DNA of 64,000 nt from AP-15 sp963777435 (GTDB lineage Bacteria; Pseudomonadota; Alphaproteobacteria; ATCC43930; CGMCC-115725): contig CAVZQT010000001.1 of the NCBI GenBank assembly GCA_963777435.1, forward strand, positions 372,001 through 436,000. Reading direction: 5' to 3'. Below, piece by piece: positions 35,571 to 44,826 of this stretch. Under the pieces are notes generated by a model that did no database searches, had not been told where the DNA came from, and saw nothing but the letters and a program-made list of their open reading frames with translations. A program made the position numbers and the translations under genes. Each line of letters begins with the position of its first letter. The first letter of the stretch is position 1.

Positions 35571-35664
35571 AATGACATTTTGTGCTTTTGACGGAAGAGC
35601 CGTCGTAATGGTCAGGGGTGTGCTAGACCATACGCTTCTATGCTCTGACCGATCGTGAGGCTGC

Positions 35665-36282
35665 GTGGTCTATTTGCCGCCGGTTTTTAGCGAAACCCGC
35701 CCTGAGGTTCTGATCGCTCATATCGAGCGCTACGATTTCGGGCTGTTGGTCAGCCATGGCGAGCATGGGCTGATGGCGAGTCACGTCCCATTTCTGGTCG
35801 AGCGGCGTGGCGATGAACTATACCTCCAAGGTCACCTTGCGCGCCCAAACCCGCAGCTCGCGGATTTGGCGCGAGACGGCGAGGCGCTGGCCGTGTTCAG
35901 CGGGCCGCATGCCTATATTTCGCCACGCTGGTATGCGAGTGGTCCGGCGGTGCCCACCTGGAACTACGCCGACGTCCATGCTTATGGCGCTGTTCGACTG
36001 ATGGATGACGAGCAGTTGCGCGACCTGCTGCGGCGTCTGTTGCAGCGGCATGAAGGCAGCGCCGAGACGCCTTGGCGAATGGAGGATCAGCCCGCCGATT
36101 ATATGACCGGGATGCTCCGGGGCATTGTCGGGTTCGAGATTTGTGTCACGCGGCTCGAAGGCAAATTCAAGCTGAGCCAGAACCGGCCCGCGGGCGACCG
36201 CCCGCGGATCGTTGGCGCTCTCGAAGGCCGCGGTGACGCGGAGGCCAGCGGCGTCGCCCGGCTGATGCGCGAGCGGGAGTAG
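35665..36282 (+). CDS. PaiB-type FMN-binding negative regulator
   Basis: A 205-residue FMN-binding split-barrel protein of the PaiB/YfeX group, named after the Bacillus repressor of sporulation and protease genes. MVYLPPVFSETRPEVLIAHI, LMASHVPFLVE, LQGHLARPNPQL, SPRWYASGPAVPTWNYADVHAYG (split around the flavin site) and KFKLSQNRPAGDR are signature segments. The start is a GTG at 35665. It more likely acts as a flavoprotein than as a DNA-binding repressor in Gram-negative bacteria, but that is unresolved. Confidence 0.88.
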   Translation: MVYLPPVFSETRPEVLIAHIERYDFGLLVSHGEHGLMASHVPFLVERRGDELYLQGHLARPNPQLADLARDGEALAVFSGPHAYISPRWYASGPAVPTWNYADVHAYGAVRLMDDEQLRDLLRRLLQRHEGSAETPWRMEDQPADYMTGMLRGIVGFEICVTRLEGKFKLSQNRPAGDRPRIVGALEGRGDAEASGVARLMRERE

Positions 36283-36362
36283 AACCGGGAGTTAAGGTGC
36301 GCGGCGATCGGGCCGGGGAACCCGATTGCTGCTTTTGATGAAAGCTGTGCGGGGGGCTATCG

Positions 36363-38582
36363 ATGTGCAAGGCCGTATGGCTGCTGCTTGCGGTGCTGGC
36401 CGTGAGCGCTTTCACCGTGGTTGCCGCCTCAGCCGCCGCACCCTCCCCGGGATCGGCGCATTCGCCGCCTGCGGCGGCGGCGCAGCCGTCACCACCACCT
36501 TCGGCCAGCGAATTGCAGCAGCTTGTCGACACGTTACAGAACGACCACGCACGGGCAAAGCTCGTGGCGCAGCTCCAGACGCTGATCGCCGCCCAGCGGC
36601 ACACTGAGCCCCCGAAATCGGAGGGGGTCGCTCTCCTCGGGCGCCTATCCAGCCAAATCGACGCCTTTACCGGCGAGATTCTGGCCGGTGTCGCGTTAAT
36701 CGTCGATGCGCCGCGGCTGATCCGCTGGGCGCGCGAGCAAATTCACAGTGAGGCCGCGCGCAAGCGCTGGGCAAGCGCAGCCCAAGCCTTGGTGCTTGTA
36801 TTTGGCGGTGCTGCGGCGGCCGAGGCTGCGCTGCGCTGGATCATCGCGCGGACCCGGCCCAAATTTCCGGTGCGGCGACGCGATACCCGACCGATCAAGG
36901 CGCTCTTTGCCTTGCTGGCGTTTATTCTCGATTTGGCTCCGATCTTGGTGTTCGCGGCTATCGTCTATGGCGCCGTGTCAATGGCGCTCGACTTATTGAC
37001 CCCGACCGGCATCACGATGTCGGTCCTTGCCGTGGCGACGATCGAGGTGCGGCTGATCCTGTGTCTCGCACGTGCTGTCCTGATCCCGCCGGACGAGGGC
37101 ACCTCGTTCCTGCGTCTCGACGCCGAGACGCGAAATTATCTCTACATTTGGGTCAAGCGCTTCACGTTTTGGGGCGTCTACGGCTACGCGGTTCCGGAAG
37201 CGGCGTGGTGGCTCGGCATTCCGGGCGCCCTCTACACCTTGCTGCTGAAGCTCGTCGGATTGGTGCTGGCGTTGCTTGCAATCATCTTTTTGCTGCAGAA
37301 TCGAGCACAGATTGCCGATTGGATCGGCGGGGATGGATCCAGGGTATCGGGTTGGAGCCGCGTGCGCCGCACCCTGGCCGAGATCTGGCAGTTGCTGGCG
37401 ATCTTTTACATCGCCGGTCTTTACGCGATTTACGCGTTGCATATCGAGGGTGGCTTTATCTACGTCGCGCGCGCTACCGGGCTCAGCGTTCTGGTGATCG
37501 CCGCGGCGCGGGTTCTCGCTCACTCGATGCGCAGTTTGAGCCAGCGCGGATTTGCCGTCTCGCCGCACCTCAAAACGCAATTTCCGACGCTCGAGCAGCG
37601 CGCCAACCGCTATGTCCCGGTCCTGACCGGCTTGGTCAGCGCGGTGCTTTACGTCGTTGCCGGGCTGACGATATTGCAGGCTTGGGAAATCAGCGCGTTC
37701 AGCTGGCTCGATAGCGATCTTGCCCGGCGGCTGGGGGGTGACCTGCTGTCGATCGGCCTGATCGTCGCGGCCGCACTCGCGGTCTGGGAGATCTTCGCCT
37801 CGGCGATCGAGCGCTATCTCGGTAAGATCAATGGCGGCGTGCCGCGGCGCACCCGCATCCGCACGATGTTGCCGCTGTTGCGCACCGCAATGCTGTCGCT
37901 GATCGTCGTGATGAGCGGTCTGATCATCCTGTCGCATCTCGGCGTCGACATCGCCCCACTGCTCGCCGGGGCCGGCATTGTCGGTGTCGCGATCGGCTTT
38001 GGCAGTCAGGCGCTGGTCCGCGATGTGATTACCGGCCTCTTCATCCTGCTCGAAGACCAGCTCGCGGTCGGTGACATTGTCGATGTCGGCAAGGACCATG
38101 CCGGCGTTGTCGAGGCGATCAGCGTGCGCACGATCCGCCTGCGCGACCTTTCCGGCACCGTCCATACGATCCCGTTTAGCGAGGTCACGACGGTCAAGAA
38201 TATGACCCGCGATTTTGCCTATGTCACCGCGCGGGTGACGATCGCCTATGGCGAAGATATCGATCGCGTCGTCGAGATCTTGCGCGAGGCAAGCGCCGAA
38301 TTGATGGCGGACGAGGCAGTGCGCGACCTGATCCTCGATCCCTTCGAATACCTTGGCGTCGACGCGCTCAACGAATTTTCAGTGGTGCTGTTGGTCCGCG
38401 TCCGGACATTGCCGTCAAAACAATATCCCGTCGGCCGCGCTTTCAACCGCGCCGTCAAGATCGCTTTCGACAAATACGGGGTTGCGATGCGCGACCCATC
38501 GCCGGTCGCGATAATCGGCCCGCCCGCGGAGCCGGCTCAGCGCCCGGATGAAGCCGCAACCCGCGCGCTGCGGCGCGTTTGA
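36363..38582 (+). CDS. Mechanosensitive ion channel, MscS family with extended N-terminal membrane domain
   Basis: A 739-residue membrane protein. A signal-peptide-like start (CKAVWLLLAVLAVSAFTVVAASA) precedes a periplasmic coil (SASELQQLVDTLQNDHARAKLVAQLQ in two pieces). About nine hydrophobic segments follow, and then the MscS core: the pore helix region LLAGAGIVGVAIGFGSQALVRD near residue 550, followed by the beta domain (VGDIVDVGKDHAGVVEAIS, TIPFSEVTTVKNMT) and the cytoplasmic cage ending near residue 720. This is the YbdG/YjeP-like large form, with additional helices before the channel core. It should release solutes on hypo-osmotic shock. Confidence 0.9.
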   Translation: MCKAVWLLLAVLAVSAFTVVAASAAAPSPGSAHSPPAAAAQPSPPPSASELQQLVDTLQNDHARAKLVAQLQTLIAAQRHTEPPKSEGVALLGRLSSQIDAFTGEILAGVALIVDAPRLIRWAREQIHSEAARKRWASAAQALVLVFGGAAAAEAALRWIIARTRPKFPVRRRDTRPIKALFALLAFILDLAPILVFAAIVYGAVSMALDLLTPTGITMSVLAVATIEVRLILCLARAVLIPPDEGTSFLRLDAETRNYLYIWVKRFTFWGVYGYAVPEAAWWLGIPGALYTLLLKLVGLVLALLAIIFLLQNRAQIADWIGGDGSRVSGWSRVRRTLAEIWQLLAIFYIAGLYAIYALHIEGGFIYVARATGLSVLVIAAARVLAHSMRSLSQRGFAVSPHLKTQFPTLEQRANRYVPVLTGLVSAVLYVVAGLTILQAWEISAFSWLDSDLARRLGGDLLSIGLIVAAALAVWEIFASAIERYLGKINGGVPRRTRIRTMLPLLRTAMLSLIVVMSGLIILSHLGVDIAPLLAGAGIVGVAIGFGSQALVRDVITGLFILLEDQLAVGDIVDVGKDHAGVVEAISVRTIRLRDLSGTVHTIPFSEVTTVKNMTRDFAYVTARVTIAYGEDIDRVVEILREASAELMADEAVRDLILDPFEYLGVDALNEFSVVLLVRVRTLPSKQYPVGRAFNRAVKIAFDKYGVAMRDPSPVAIIGPPAEPAQRPDEAATRALRRV

Positions 38583-38593
38583 GGCCGTGCGGC

Positions 38594-39796
38594 CTATCGG
38601 CCCACAATGAAGCCCGGCCACAGATAGAACGTCAGCACCGCCAGGTTCAGCAGGTCGATAAAAAAAGCGCCGACGATCGGCACGACGACAAAGGCCTGTG
38701 GCGATGGACCATGGCGGCGGGTTATGGCTTGCATATTGGCAATTGCCGTCGCGGTGGCCCCCATCGCAAAACCGCAAAAGGCGCCGGAGATGACGGCGCT
38801 TTCGTAATCGCGACCAACCACCGGGAAAATTACCCATCTCGCCCACAGGATGACGAGCCCGGCCTGGGCGGCGAGAATGATCAATAGTGGTCCGGCTAGT
38901 TGCACCGCTTCGCCGAGGTTGAGCGTCATCATCGTCCAGGTCAGGAACAATGCCAGACAGACCGCGCCGATCAGCTCCGATGCCGCATCGTGCAAGCGCA
39001 TCCCGATCGCCGCACCGCCATTGCGGATGATCAGCCCGACCATTAAGCACCAGAGGAACTCCGGTACGCTCACCGCTGCGCTACCTAACGCGATCGCCAA
39101 CGCCCGCCCGGCGATGATCGCCGTGAGCGCCGCCGCCAGCGAAACGACGAAGGTCGACACGGTCACCGGTGTGGTCACCGGGCCGCCGACCACGCCGCCA
39201 TCTTCCGCACCCTCACCTAGTGTATCGGGAACCTGGCGGACCAACCGCTCGGCAACCGGGCCACCGATGATGCCGCCGATCACTAGACCGATCGTCGCGG
39301 ACGTCATCGTCAGGCCCATGATGCCGAGAATGTCGTACTCCTCAGCAAAGCGCTGAGCGTAAGCCGCTCCGGTGCCGTGACCGCCGACGAGAGTAATCGA
39401 TCCGGCGACAAGACCGAGCACCGGGTGGAGGCCGAGCAGCCTCGCCATTACCACGCCCAACGCGTTCTGCATCAGCAAGAATGGAAACAACGCGACGAGA
39501 AAGCGGGCCAGGCGAACGCCGCCACGGGCCAACAGGCGGAGGTCGGCGGTGAGTCCGATCGAAGCAAAAAACACGAGCAGTAAGGGCGTCTTCGCCGAGG
39601 TATCGAAGGTGATGCGGAAACCAGCGCCTTGCGCCGCGACGAGCGCCAGCACCGCGAAGATCAAGCCGCCGATGATCGGCGCCGGGATGCTGTAGCGAGC
39701 CAACAGCGGCACCCGCTGAGCCAGCTCGTTGCCCACCGCCAATACCAGGCAAGCAGCCAGCAAGGACGGCAGGGTCGGTAAATCAATTGCCGCCAT
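38594..39796 (-). CDS. gltS: Sodium/glutamate symporter
   Basis: A 400-residue ESS-family inner-membrane transporter that imports glutamate with sodium. The start MAAIDLPTLPSLLAACLVLAVG, PAPIIGGLIFAVLAL, FFASIGLTADLRLLARGG, the signature GSITLVGGHGTGAAYAQRF and the second repeat GAFCGFAMGATATAIANMQ align with E. coli GltS. I chose the ATG at 39796, since the long open frame upstream overlaps recX and has no family resemblance. The gene is 7 bases after the recX stop on the same strand and converges on mscS. Confidence 0.9.
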   Translation of the reverse strand: MAAIDLPTLPSLLAACLVLAVGNELAQRVPLLARYSIPAPIIGGLIFAVLALVAAQGAGFRITFDTSAKTPLLLVFFASIGLTADLRLLARGGVRLARFLVALFPFLLMQNALGVVMARLLGLHPVLGLVAGSITLVGGHGTGAAYAQRFAEEYDILGIMGLTMTSATIGLVIGGIIGGPVAERLVRQVPDTLGEGAEDGGVVGGPVTTPVTVSTFVVSLAAALTAIIAGRALAIALGSAAVSVPEFLWCLMVGLIIRNGGAAIGMRLHDAASELIGAVCLALFLTWTMMTLNLGEAVQLAGPLLIILAAQAGLVILWARWVIFPVVGRDYESAVISGAFCGFAMGATATAIANMQAITRRHGPSPQAFVVVPIVGAFFIDLLNLAVLTFYLWPGFIVGR

Positions 39797-39803
39797 CGCC
39801 GGG

Positions 39804-40349
39804 TTAATCCTGCTCGCCCCGGGCAAGGGCCTCGGCCGCGTCGGTATCGGCGCAGGCCAGCACGGCCTCCGCCACTCGTCGGCTAAACCCGGCGCGAGCA
39901 AAAGCGGCAAGCTCGCGCGATCCATCGATAGCGGCGCGGCGATAGGGGCCGAGACGACGACGGCGGGCAAAGGCGCAGGCCGCGACGAGGTCCGGGTCGG
40001 CAGAATTTGCGAGCAAAGTCGCAAGCGCATCGGTGGCGAGCGCGCCGGGGACTCCTTTGGCGGCCAGCCGCGCGCGGATCTTGGCCAATGACTCGCCGCG
40101 GCGGTGAAGCGCCTCAGCCCGGCTCGCGGCATAAGCAGCGTCGTCGAGCAGACCCGATTGCGAATAGCGCTCGACGAGCACGTCGATCAGCGGCTCCGTT
40201 TGCCGCACGGCCTCAGCGTTGTCGCGCAACCGGCGGCGCAGGCGGCGCAACAGCACCCGCCGTAAATTCGTCGAGGAACTGGTGTAGCGGCCCAGATAGG
40301 CAAGGGCCCAATTTTCAATTAGCCCCGCGTCGATTTGGCTGGCATCCAC
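39804..40349 (-). CDS. recX: Regulatory protein RecX
   Basis: Inhibitor and modulator of RecA filaments. The 181-residue protein has the three-helix repeats of the family: WALAYLGRYTSSSTNLRRVLLRRL (repeat 1), LIDVLVERYSQSGLLDDAAYAASRAEAL (repeat 2) and IRARLAAKGVPGALATDAL (repeat 3). It is Arg-rich as expected. recA is not next to it. It is followed closely by gltS. Confidence 0.85.
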   Translation of the reverse strand: MDASQIDAGLIENWALAYLGRYTSSSTNLRRVLLRRLRRRLRDNAEAVRQTEPLIDVLVERYSQSGLLDDAAYAASRAEALHRRGESLAKIRARLAAKGVPGALATDALATLLANSADPDLVAACAFARRRRLGPYRRAAIDGSRELAAFARAGFSRRVAEAVLACADTDAAEALARGEQD

Positions 40350-40517
40350 GTTTGTCGCCCCACCCGCTCAGCGATCGGCTATGGTCCCGCTATAGGTTCG
40401 TGTCAATAACAGGGAACCGAAAAGGCTAATGCAGTCCGGCGGCGCCAGATGCGTGGAGGCGCTTGACCCAGAAGTTCTGCGCGGCCGTACCGCGGGCGCT
40501 TCACAGGCTGGCCGCCG

Positions 40518-41960
40518 GTGAGCCAAACCAGCTCTGGTTCCCGGGCGCAGCCGCGGCGTGCCATCGTCATCGCGCTGATTGTCGGCTGCGCGTTTTTTAT
40601 GGAAGGGCTCGACTCGACGATGATCGCCGTGTCGATACCGGCGATGGCGAAGAGTCTTGGGCAAAGCCCGCTGCGCCTCAACCTGGTGATCGCGACCTAT
40701 TTGCTAAGCCTTGCGGTTTTTATCCCGGTCAGCGGCTGGATTGCCGACCGGCTCGGCGCCCGCGTGGTGTTCTGCTCGGCAATCGCGATCTTTACGACGG
40801 GTTCGGCGCTTTGCGGCATCGCTCCCAACCTGCCCGTGTTGCTCGCGATGCGTGTGATCCAAGGGTTCGGCGGGGCGATGATGACGCCGGTTGGGCGGCT
40901 GATCCTGCTGCGCAGCTTTCCGCGATCGGATCTTGTTTCGGCGATGAATTGGATGACGATCCCGGCGATGATCGGACCCACTGCCGGGCCAATCGTCGGC
41001 GGTCTCATAACCAGCTGGCTTTCGTGGCGCGCGATCTTTTTTATCAATCTGCCGGTTGGTGTTCTCGGCCTCGTTCTGGCGTTGCGTCTGTTCGAAAATT
41101 TCCGCGCTCCAGCGCCGATCCGCTTCGATTTGCGCGGCTTTATTATTTGCGGGCTGGGATTGGTGCTCCTCGAGCTCGCGATCGAAAATCTTGGCCGTCC
41201 GATCATCCCGGCGGCGCTGGGAATGGCGTTTTTCCCTGCGGCGCTGGGGATCCTAGCCCTTTACGGCTGGCACGCGCGGCGCTGTCGAGACCCGGTCCTC
41301 GATCTCGCCCTATTGCGTATCCGCACCTTCCGGATCGGCACGGTAACGGGCGGGGTGTGCCGGATCGGGCTCGACGGAGTGCCGTTCCTGCTGCCGCTGC
41401 TGTTCCAATTGGGGTTCGGGATGAGCGCGCTGCAATCCGGGCTGTTGACGTTTTCATCAAGCGTCGGGGCGATGGCGGTGCGCACCCTCGCCAACCCATT
41501 ATTGCGTATGTTTGGCTTTCGCCGGCTGCTGGTCGGCACCGCTTGGCTCGCAGCGGGGGTAACCGCGGCGTGCGGGTTGCTGCACGCGGATACTGCGGTG
41601 TGGCTGATCGTGGTACTCGTCCTGCTGTCGGGCTGCGTGCGCAGCGTGCAGTATTTGGCGCTAAACACCGTCAGCTATGCCGATATGCCGGCACCGCTAT
41701 TGAGCAAGGGCACCAGTGTCGGCGGCGTGGCGCAGCAAGTGGCGCGCGGCTTTGGGGTCGCGGTCGGGGCGGCCTTGCTGGCGGTTATCGCCGGACCGAC
41801 AAAGATCACGGTCGAAGACTTCCGCCTTGCTTTTTTTATGATCGGATTACTCCCGCTGGTCGCGGGATTCGGCTTTTTGCGGCTAACGCCAGATGACGGC
41901 GAGGCGGTCAGCGGACATGTTCAGGCATCGCGTCGCCAAAGCCGCCTAAGCGCGGAATAA
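40518..41960 (+). CDS. MFS multidrug exporter, DHA2 (EmrB/QacA)-like
   Basis: A 480-residue inner-membrane transporter with 13-14 predicted helices. Signatures: helix 1 GLDSTMIAVSIPAMAKSLG, motif A SGWIADRLGARVVF, and motif C-like PAMIGPTAGPIVGGLIT in helix 5. The start is a GTG at 40518 (SQTSSGSRAQPRRA). There is no neighbouring EmrA-like fusion protein, which DHA2 exporters of the EmrB type usually need, nor a nearby TetR or MarR regulator. Confidence 0.87.
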   Translation: MSQTSSGSRAQPRRAIVIALIVGCAFFMEGLDSTMIAVSIPAMAKSLGQSPLRLNLVIATYLLSLAVFIPVSGWIADRLGARVVFCSAIAIFTTGSALCGIAPNLPVLLAMRVIQGFGGAMMTPVGRLILLRSFPRSDLVSAMNWMTIPAMIGPTAGPIVGGLITSWLSWRAIFFINLPVGVLGLVLALRLFENFRAPAPIRFDLRGFIICGLGLVLLELAIENLGRPIIPAALGMAFFPAALGILALYGWHARRCRDPVLDLALLRIRTFRIGTVTGGVCRIGLDGVPFLLPLLFQLGFGMSALQSGLLTFSSSVGAMAVRTLANPLLRMFGFRRLLVGTAWLAAGVTAACGLLHADTAVWLIVVLVLLSGCVRSVQYLALNTVSYADMPAPLLSKGTSVGGVAQQVARGFGVAVGAALLAVIAGPTKITVEDFRLAFFMIGLLPLVAGFGFLRLTPDDGEAVSGHVQASRRQSRLSAE

Positions 41961-42122
41961 ACCCACCGGCGTTCTCACCTCCTAAAGAATTCTGGGCAGA
42001 GGCCGTGCAGATCGCCGATCGCCGACACGGCCCTATCTGATGCCGGCAACGATCGACGACCCGCCGTGCTGGGCGAGGTGGCGACGCGCTTGCTGTGCGG
42101 GCTAGGCCAGCAAGCGTCAGGC

Positions 42123-42743
42123 TTAGGTCTCAGTCTCCAGCGGCTCGGGCTCTTCTCGCTCGAGCGCGGCGACTTGATCGGCCGGCAAGCGGGCGCGGGC
42201 GCGGCGCACGGCGTCTTCAAGCTCATCGAGCGTGCACAAGCCGAGGCCAACCGGATGGCGCGGCTTGATGTTCGGGCTGTTCCAATGGGTGCGGTCGCGA
42301 ACCGCCGCGATCGTCGGTTTGGTTGTTCCGATCAATTTCGAGATCTGTGCGTCCGACAATTCAGGATGGCTTTTTATCAGATAAGAGATCGCGTCGGGCT
42401 TGTCCTGACGCTTGGCAATCGGCGTATAGCGCGGCCCCTTGTGCTTGATCAGCTGCGGCGGCATCGCCTGGGCCGACAATTTGAGACGAGCCTCGGGATC
42501 GGCTTGGCAGCGCTCGATTTCCTCGGCAGTCGTTTGGCCGTTGGCCACCGGATCGAGCCCCTGCATCTGATTAGCCACCTCGCCATCGGCGATCGCCTGG
42601 ATTTCGAGCGGATGCAGACCGCAAAAATCGGCGATTTGTTCGAAGGTTAGTGAGGTGTTTTCGACCAACCACACGGCGGTCGCCTTTGGCATCAATGGTG
42701 CGAGCATGACAAGTTCCCGGTTCGGCTGATCGAGGCGAGCCAA
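42123..42743 (-). CDS. DUF1013 protein, TrcR-like cell-cycle transcriptional regulator
   Basis: A 206-residue protein of the alphaproteobacterial DUF1013 family, named TrcR in Caulobacter, where it associates with RNA polymerase at promoters. Segments: MPKATAVWLVENTSLTFEQIA, FCGLHPLEIQAIADGEV, KRQDKPDAISYLIKSHPELSD and ISKLIGTTKPTIAAVRDRTHW, which looks like a helix-turn-helix. The family is nearly confined to Alphaproteobacteria and supports the taxonomic placement. It is divergent from the DUF1192 gene with 84 bases between them. Confidence 0.88.
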   Translation of the reverse strand: MARLDQPNRELVMLAPLMPKATAVWLVENTSLTFEQIADFCGLHPLEIQAIADGEVANQMQGLDPVANGQTTAEEIERCQADPEARLKLSAQAMPPQLIKHKGPRYTPIAKRQDKPDAISYLIKSHPELSDAQISKLIGTTKPTIAAVRDRTHWNSPNIKPRHPVGLGLCTLDELEDAVRRARARLPADQVAALEREEPEPLETET

Positions 42744-42827
42744 CGAGGCCCGCGTGGCAGCGGTAAAGACTTAAACGATATATAATGGCGGCGCTGACGC
42801 AAGGAAGGCGAGTGCAGAGGGACGCAA

Positions 42828-43013
42828 ATGATAGAGGATTCTGAGCTCGAACCGCGCCGCAAACCAGCCGTGGTCAAAGATTTGACCCTGATGGGCATCG
42901 CCGAACTCGAAGCCTATATCGCCGCTCTCGAAGCCGAAATCGCCCGCACCCGCGCTGAAATCGCATCCAAGCTGGGCCAGCGGCGCGGCGCCGAGGCGCT
43001 GTTCAAACGCTAA
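42828..43013 (+). CDS. DUF1192 small protein
   Basis: A 61-residue protein with a coiled-coil-like C-terminal half (LEAYIAALEAEIARTRAEIA) and the pattern KDLTLMGIAELEAYIA of the alphaproteobacterial DUF1192 family. Its function is unknown. In many alphaproteobacteria it lies beside the trcR-like gene, as here. Confidence 0.85.
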   Translation: MIEDSELEPRRKPAVVKDLTLMGIAELEAYIAALEAEIARTRAEIASKLGQRRGAEALFKR

Positions 43014-43109
43014 CAAGTCAGCCGATTGACCAGGACGCCCGCCCGTGCACCAGCGGGAATTGATCCGGGGCGTCGGCACTGTGATATCAGACGCCGAGGA
43101 GGACCAGTA

Positions 43110-43610
43110 ATGTCCGCCGCGCAACTTTACGACAAGGATTTCGTCCGCTGGACCGAGCAGCAAGCGGCAGCGCTGCGTGATGCCTCCGGGCTCGACACAA
43201 ACCTGCCGCTGGACTGGGAAAATCTCGCCGAGGAGATCGACAGCTTGGGCCGGTCACAAAAGCGCGAACTGCGTAGCCGCGTCGCTGTCATTATAGAGCA
43301 CTTGATCAAGCTCGAATGCTCGCCGGCAACTGATCCAAGGCGCGGATGGATCGAGACTATCGGGCGCGAGCGGGCAGAAATCGAACGGCTTTTTGATGAT
43401 AGCCCGAGCCTCAAGGGAGAGGTGGGCAGGGTGGTTGCGATAGAAACGGCTCGGGGTATCCGTCGTCTGCTTCAGACCCTCCGCCGTCATGGCGAGACGA
43501 CCCCAGACGTGATTACGAAAGTGACGGCGGCCAACTACTCCGAAGAGCAGGTGCTGGCGGATTGGTTTCCTGGGGACGCTCCTCTCCCCGACAGCCGGGG
43601 AGAGGAATAG
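43110..43610 (+). CDS. DUF29 family protein
   Basis: A 166-residue helical protein. LYDKDFVRWTEQQAAALRD at the N-terminus, LDWENLAEEIDSLGRSQKRE, and VIIEHLIKLECSP are the signature of DUF29, which is frequent in cyanobacteria and accessory regions of proteobacteria and has no known activity. The GAGGAGG ribosome-binding site at 43096-43102 fixes the ATG at 43110. The IS630 element begins 35 bases after its stop codon. Confidence 0.88.
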   Translation: MSAAQLYDKDFVRWTEQQAAALRDASGLDTNLPLDWENLAEEIDSLGRSQKRELRSRVAVIIEHLIKLECSPATDPRRGWIETIGRERAEIERLFDDSPSLKGEVGRVVAIETARGIRRLLQTLRRHGETTPDVITKVTAANYSEEQVLADWFPGDAPLPDSRGEE

Positions 43611-43644
43611 TTACTTTAGCCTGCAATCCTCTCGCTTACCCTAG

Positions 43645-44826
43645 TGTCCTGAATTAGAGATTCGTTGAATAAGTTGTGGCATGGACGGCGAGAGTGTCGG
43701 AGCAGTATCGGGCGATGGTTTGGAGGATGGCATCGGCGGACTTGGTCCAGATGAAGGGCTTTGGGTCGTCGTTGTGGGCCTGGATGAAGGCGGTGATGGC
43801 GTCCTTCAGTTGGTGCACGCTGCGATGGACACCGCGCTTGATCTGCTTGTCGGCGAGCAGCGCAAACCAGCGCTCGACCTGGTTGAGCCAGGACGTGCTG
43901 GTCGGTGTGAAGTGCAGGTGATAGCGCGGGTGGCGGGCGAGCCAGGCTTTGACCGGCGGGGCCTTGTGGGTGGCATAATTGTCGAGCACCAGGTGGATGT
44001 CGAGATCGGTTGGCACGGCTTGTTCGACGGTCGCCAGGAACCGGCGGAATTCGACCGCGCGGTGCCGTTGGTAGCAACGGCCAATGACCCGGCCGGTGAG
44101 GATGTCGAGGGCGGCGAACAACGAGGTCGTGCCGTGGCGCTGGTAGTCATGGGTGCGCCGCTCGATCTGCCCCGGCCGCATCGGCAACAGCGGCTGGGTG
44201 CGATCGAGAGCTTGGATTTGCGACTTTTCATCGACGCACAGGACCAGCGCATGGTCGGGCGGATTGAGGTAGAGCCCGACGATGTCACGCACCTTGTCGA
44301 CAAACAGCGGATCGCTGGACAGCTTGAAGGTTTCAAGACGGTGCGGCTGCAACCCAAAGGCCCGCCAGATGCGTCCGACGCTCGCGGTCGAGATGCCGCT
44401 GTGCCGCGCCATGCTGCGCGTGCTCCAATGCGTCGCGCCGGACGGCTGGCTCTCCAGCGTCCGGACGATCACGCTCTCGACTTTGGCGTCGTCGATCGTG
44501 CGCGGGACACCGGGTCGGGGCTCGTCGAGCAACCCGTCGAGGCCATGCTCGACAAAACGCTGGCGCCACTTGCCGACGGTCTGCGCCGTCACCCGCTCGC
44601 GGGCCGCCACCGCCTTGTTGCTCAGACCTGCCGCGCAGCCGAGGACGATGCGCGCCCGCAGCGCCAATGCCTGCGCCGTCTTGCGGCGCTGCGTATAGCC
44701 TTCAAGAATGCCGGCGAGCTCAGCCGACAATTCGATCTTCGCTACCGGCCGACCCGTCCGCATCCCCCATCCCCGCCGTTACGGCTTCCTTATCAATTTA
44801 TTACACGAATTTCTGACTCAGGACAC
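43645..44826. mobile_element. Complete IS630-family insertion sequence
   Basis: A 1182-bp element flanked by TA dinucleotides (43643-43644 and 44827-44828), the target duplication expected for IS630/Tc1-mariner elements. The terminal inverted repeats are about 23 bp with three mismatches: left GTGTCCTGAATTAGAGATTC, right (inverted) GTGTCCTGAGTCAGAAATTC. It carries a single, intact transposase gene, so it may still be active. It is inserted in the last codons of an esterase gene. Confidence 0.93.
43654..44763 (-). CDS. IS630-family transposase
   Basis: A 369-residue DDE transposase. An N-terminal helix-turn-helix region (ALRARIVLGCAAGLSNKAVA and TAQTVGKWRQRF) and a second one (HWSTRSMARHSGISTASVGR) precede the catalytic core: Asp178 (LCVDEKSQ), Asp261 (VLDNYATH) and Glu297 (NQVERWF). 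All three residues are present and no frameshift is seen. It starts and ends within the terminal inverted repeats of the element. Confidence 0.95.
   Translation of the reverse strand: MRTGRPVAKIELSAELAGILEGYTQRRKTAQALALRARIVLGCAAGLSNKAVAARERVTAQTVGKWRQRFVEHGLDGLLDEPRPGVPRTIDDAKVESVIVRTLESQPSGATHWSTRSMARHSGISTASVGRIWRAFGLQPHRLETFKLSSDPLFVDKVRDIVGLYLNPPDHALVLCVDEKSQIQALDRTQPLLPMRPGQIERRTHDYQRHGTTSLFAALDILTGRVIGRCYQRHRAVEFRRFLATVEQAVPTDLDIHLVLDNYATHKAPPVKAWLARHPRYHLHFTPTSTSWLNQVERWFALLADKQIKRGVHRSVHQLKDAITAFIQAHNDDPKPFIWTKSADAILQTIARYCSDTLAVHATTYSTNL

Noticed and set aside
36993..38165. 390-codon minus-strand open frame opposite the MscS gene
   Set aside because: It is Asp-, Arg- and His-rich and without domain resemblance; the channel gene on the other strand has clear motifs.
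40463..41896. 477-codon plus-strand open frame over the DHA2 exporter
   Set aside because: Same region, other frame; the product is Arg-rich and has no hydrophobic helices, while 40518-41960 encodes a normal MFS protein.
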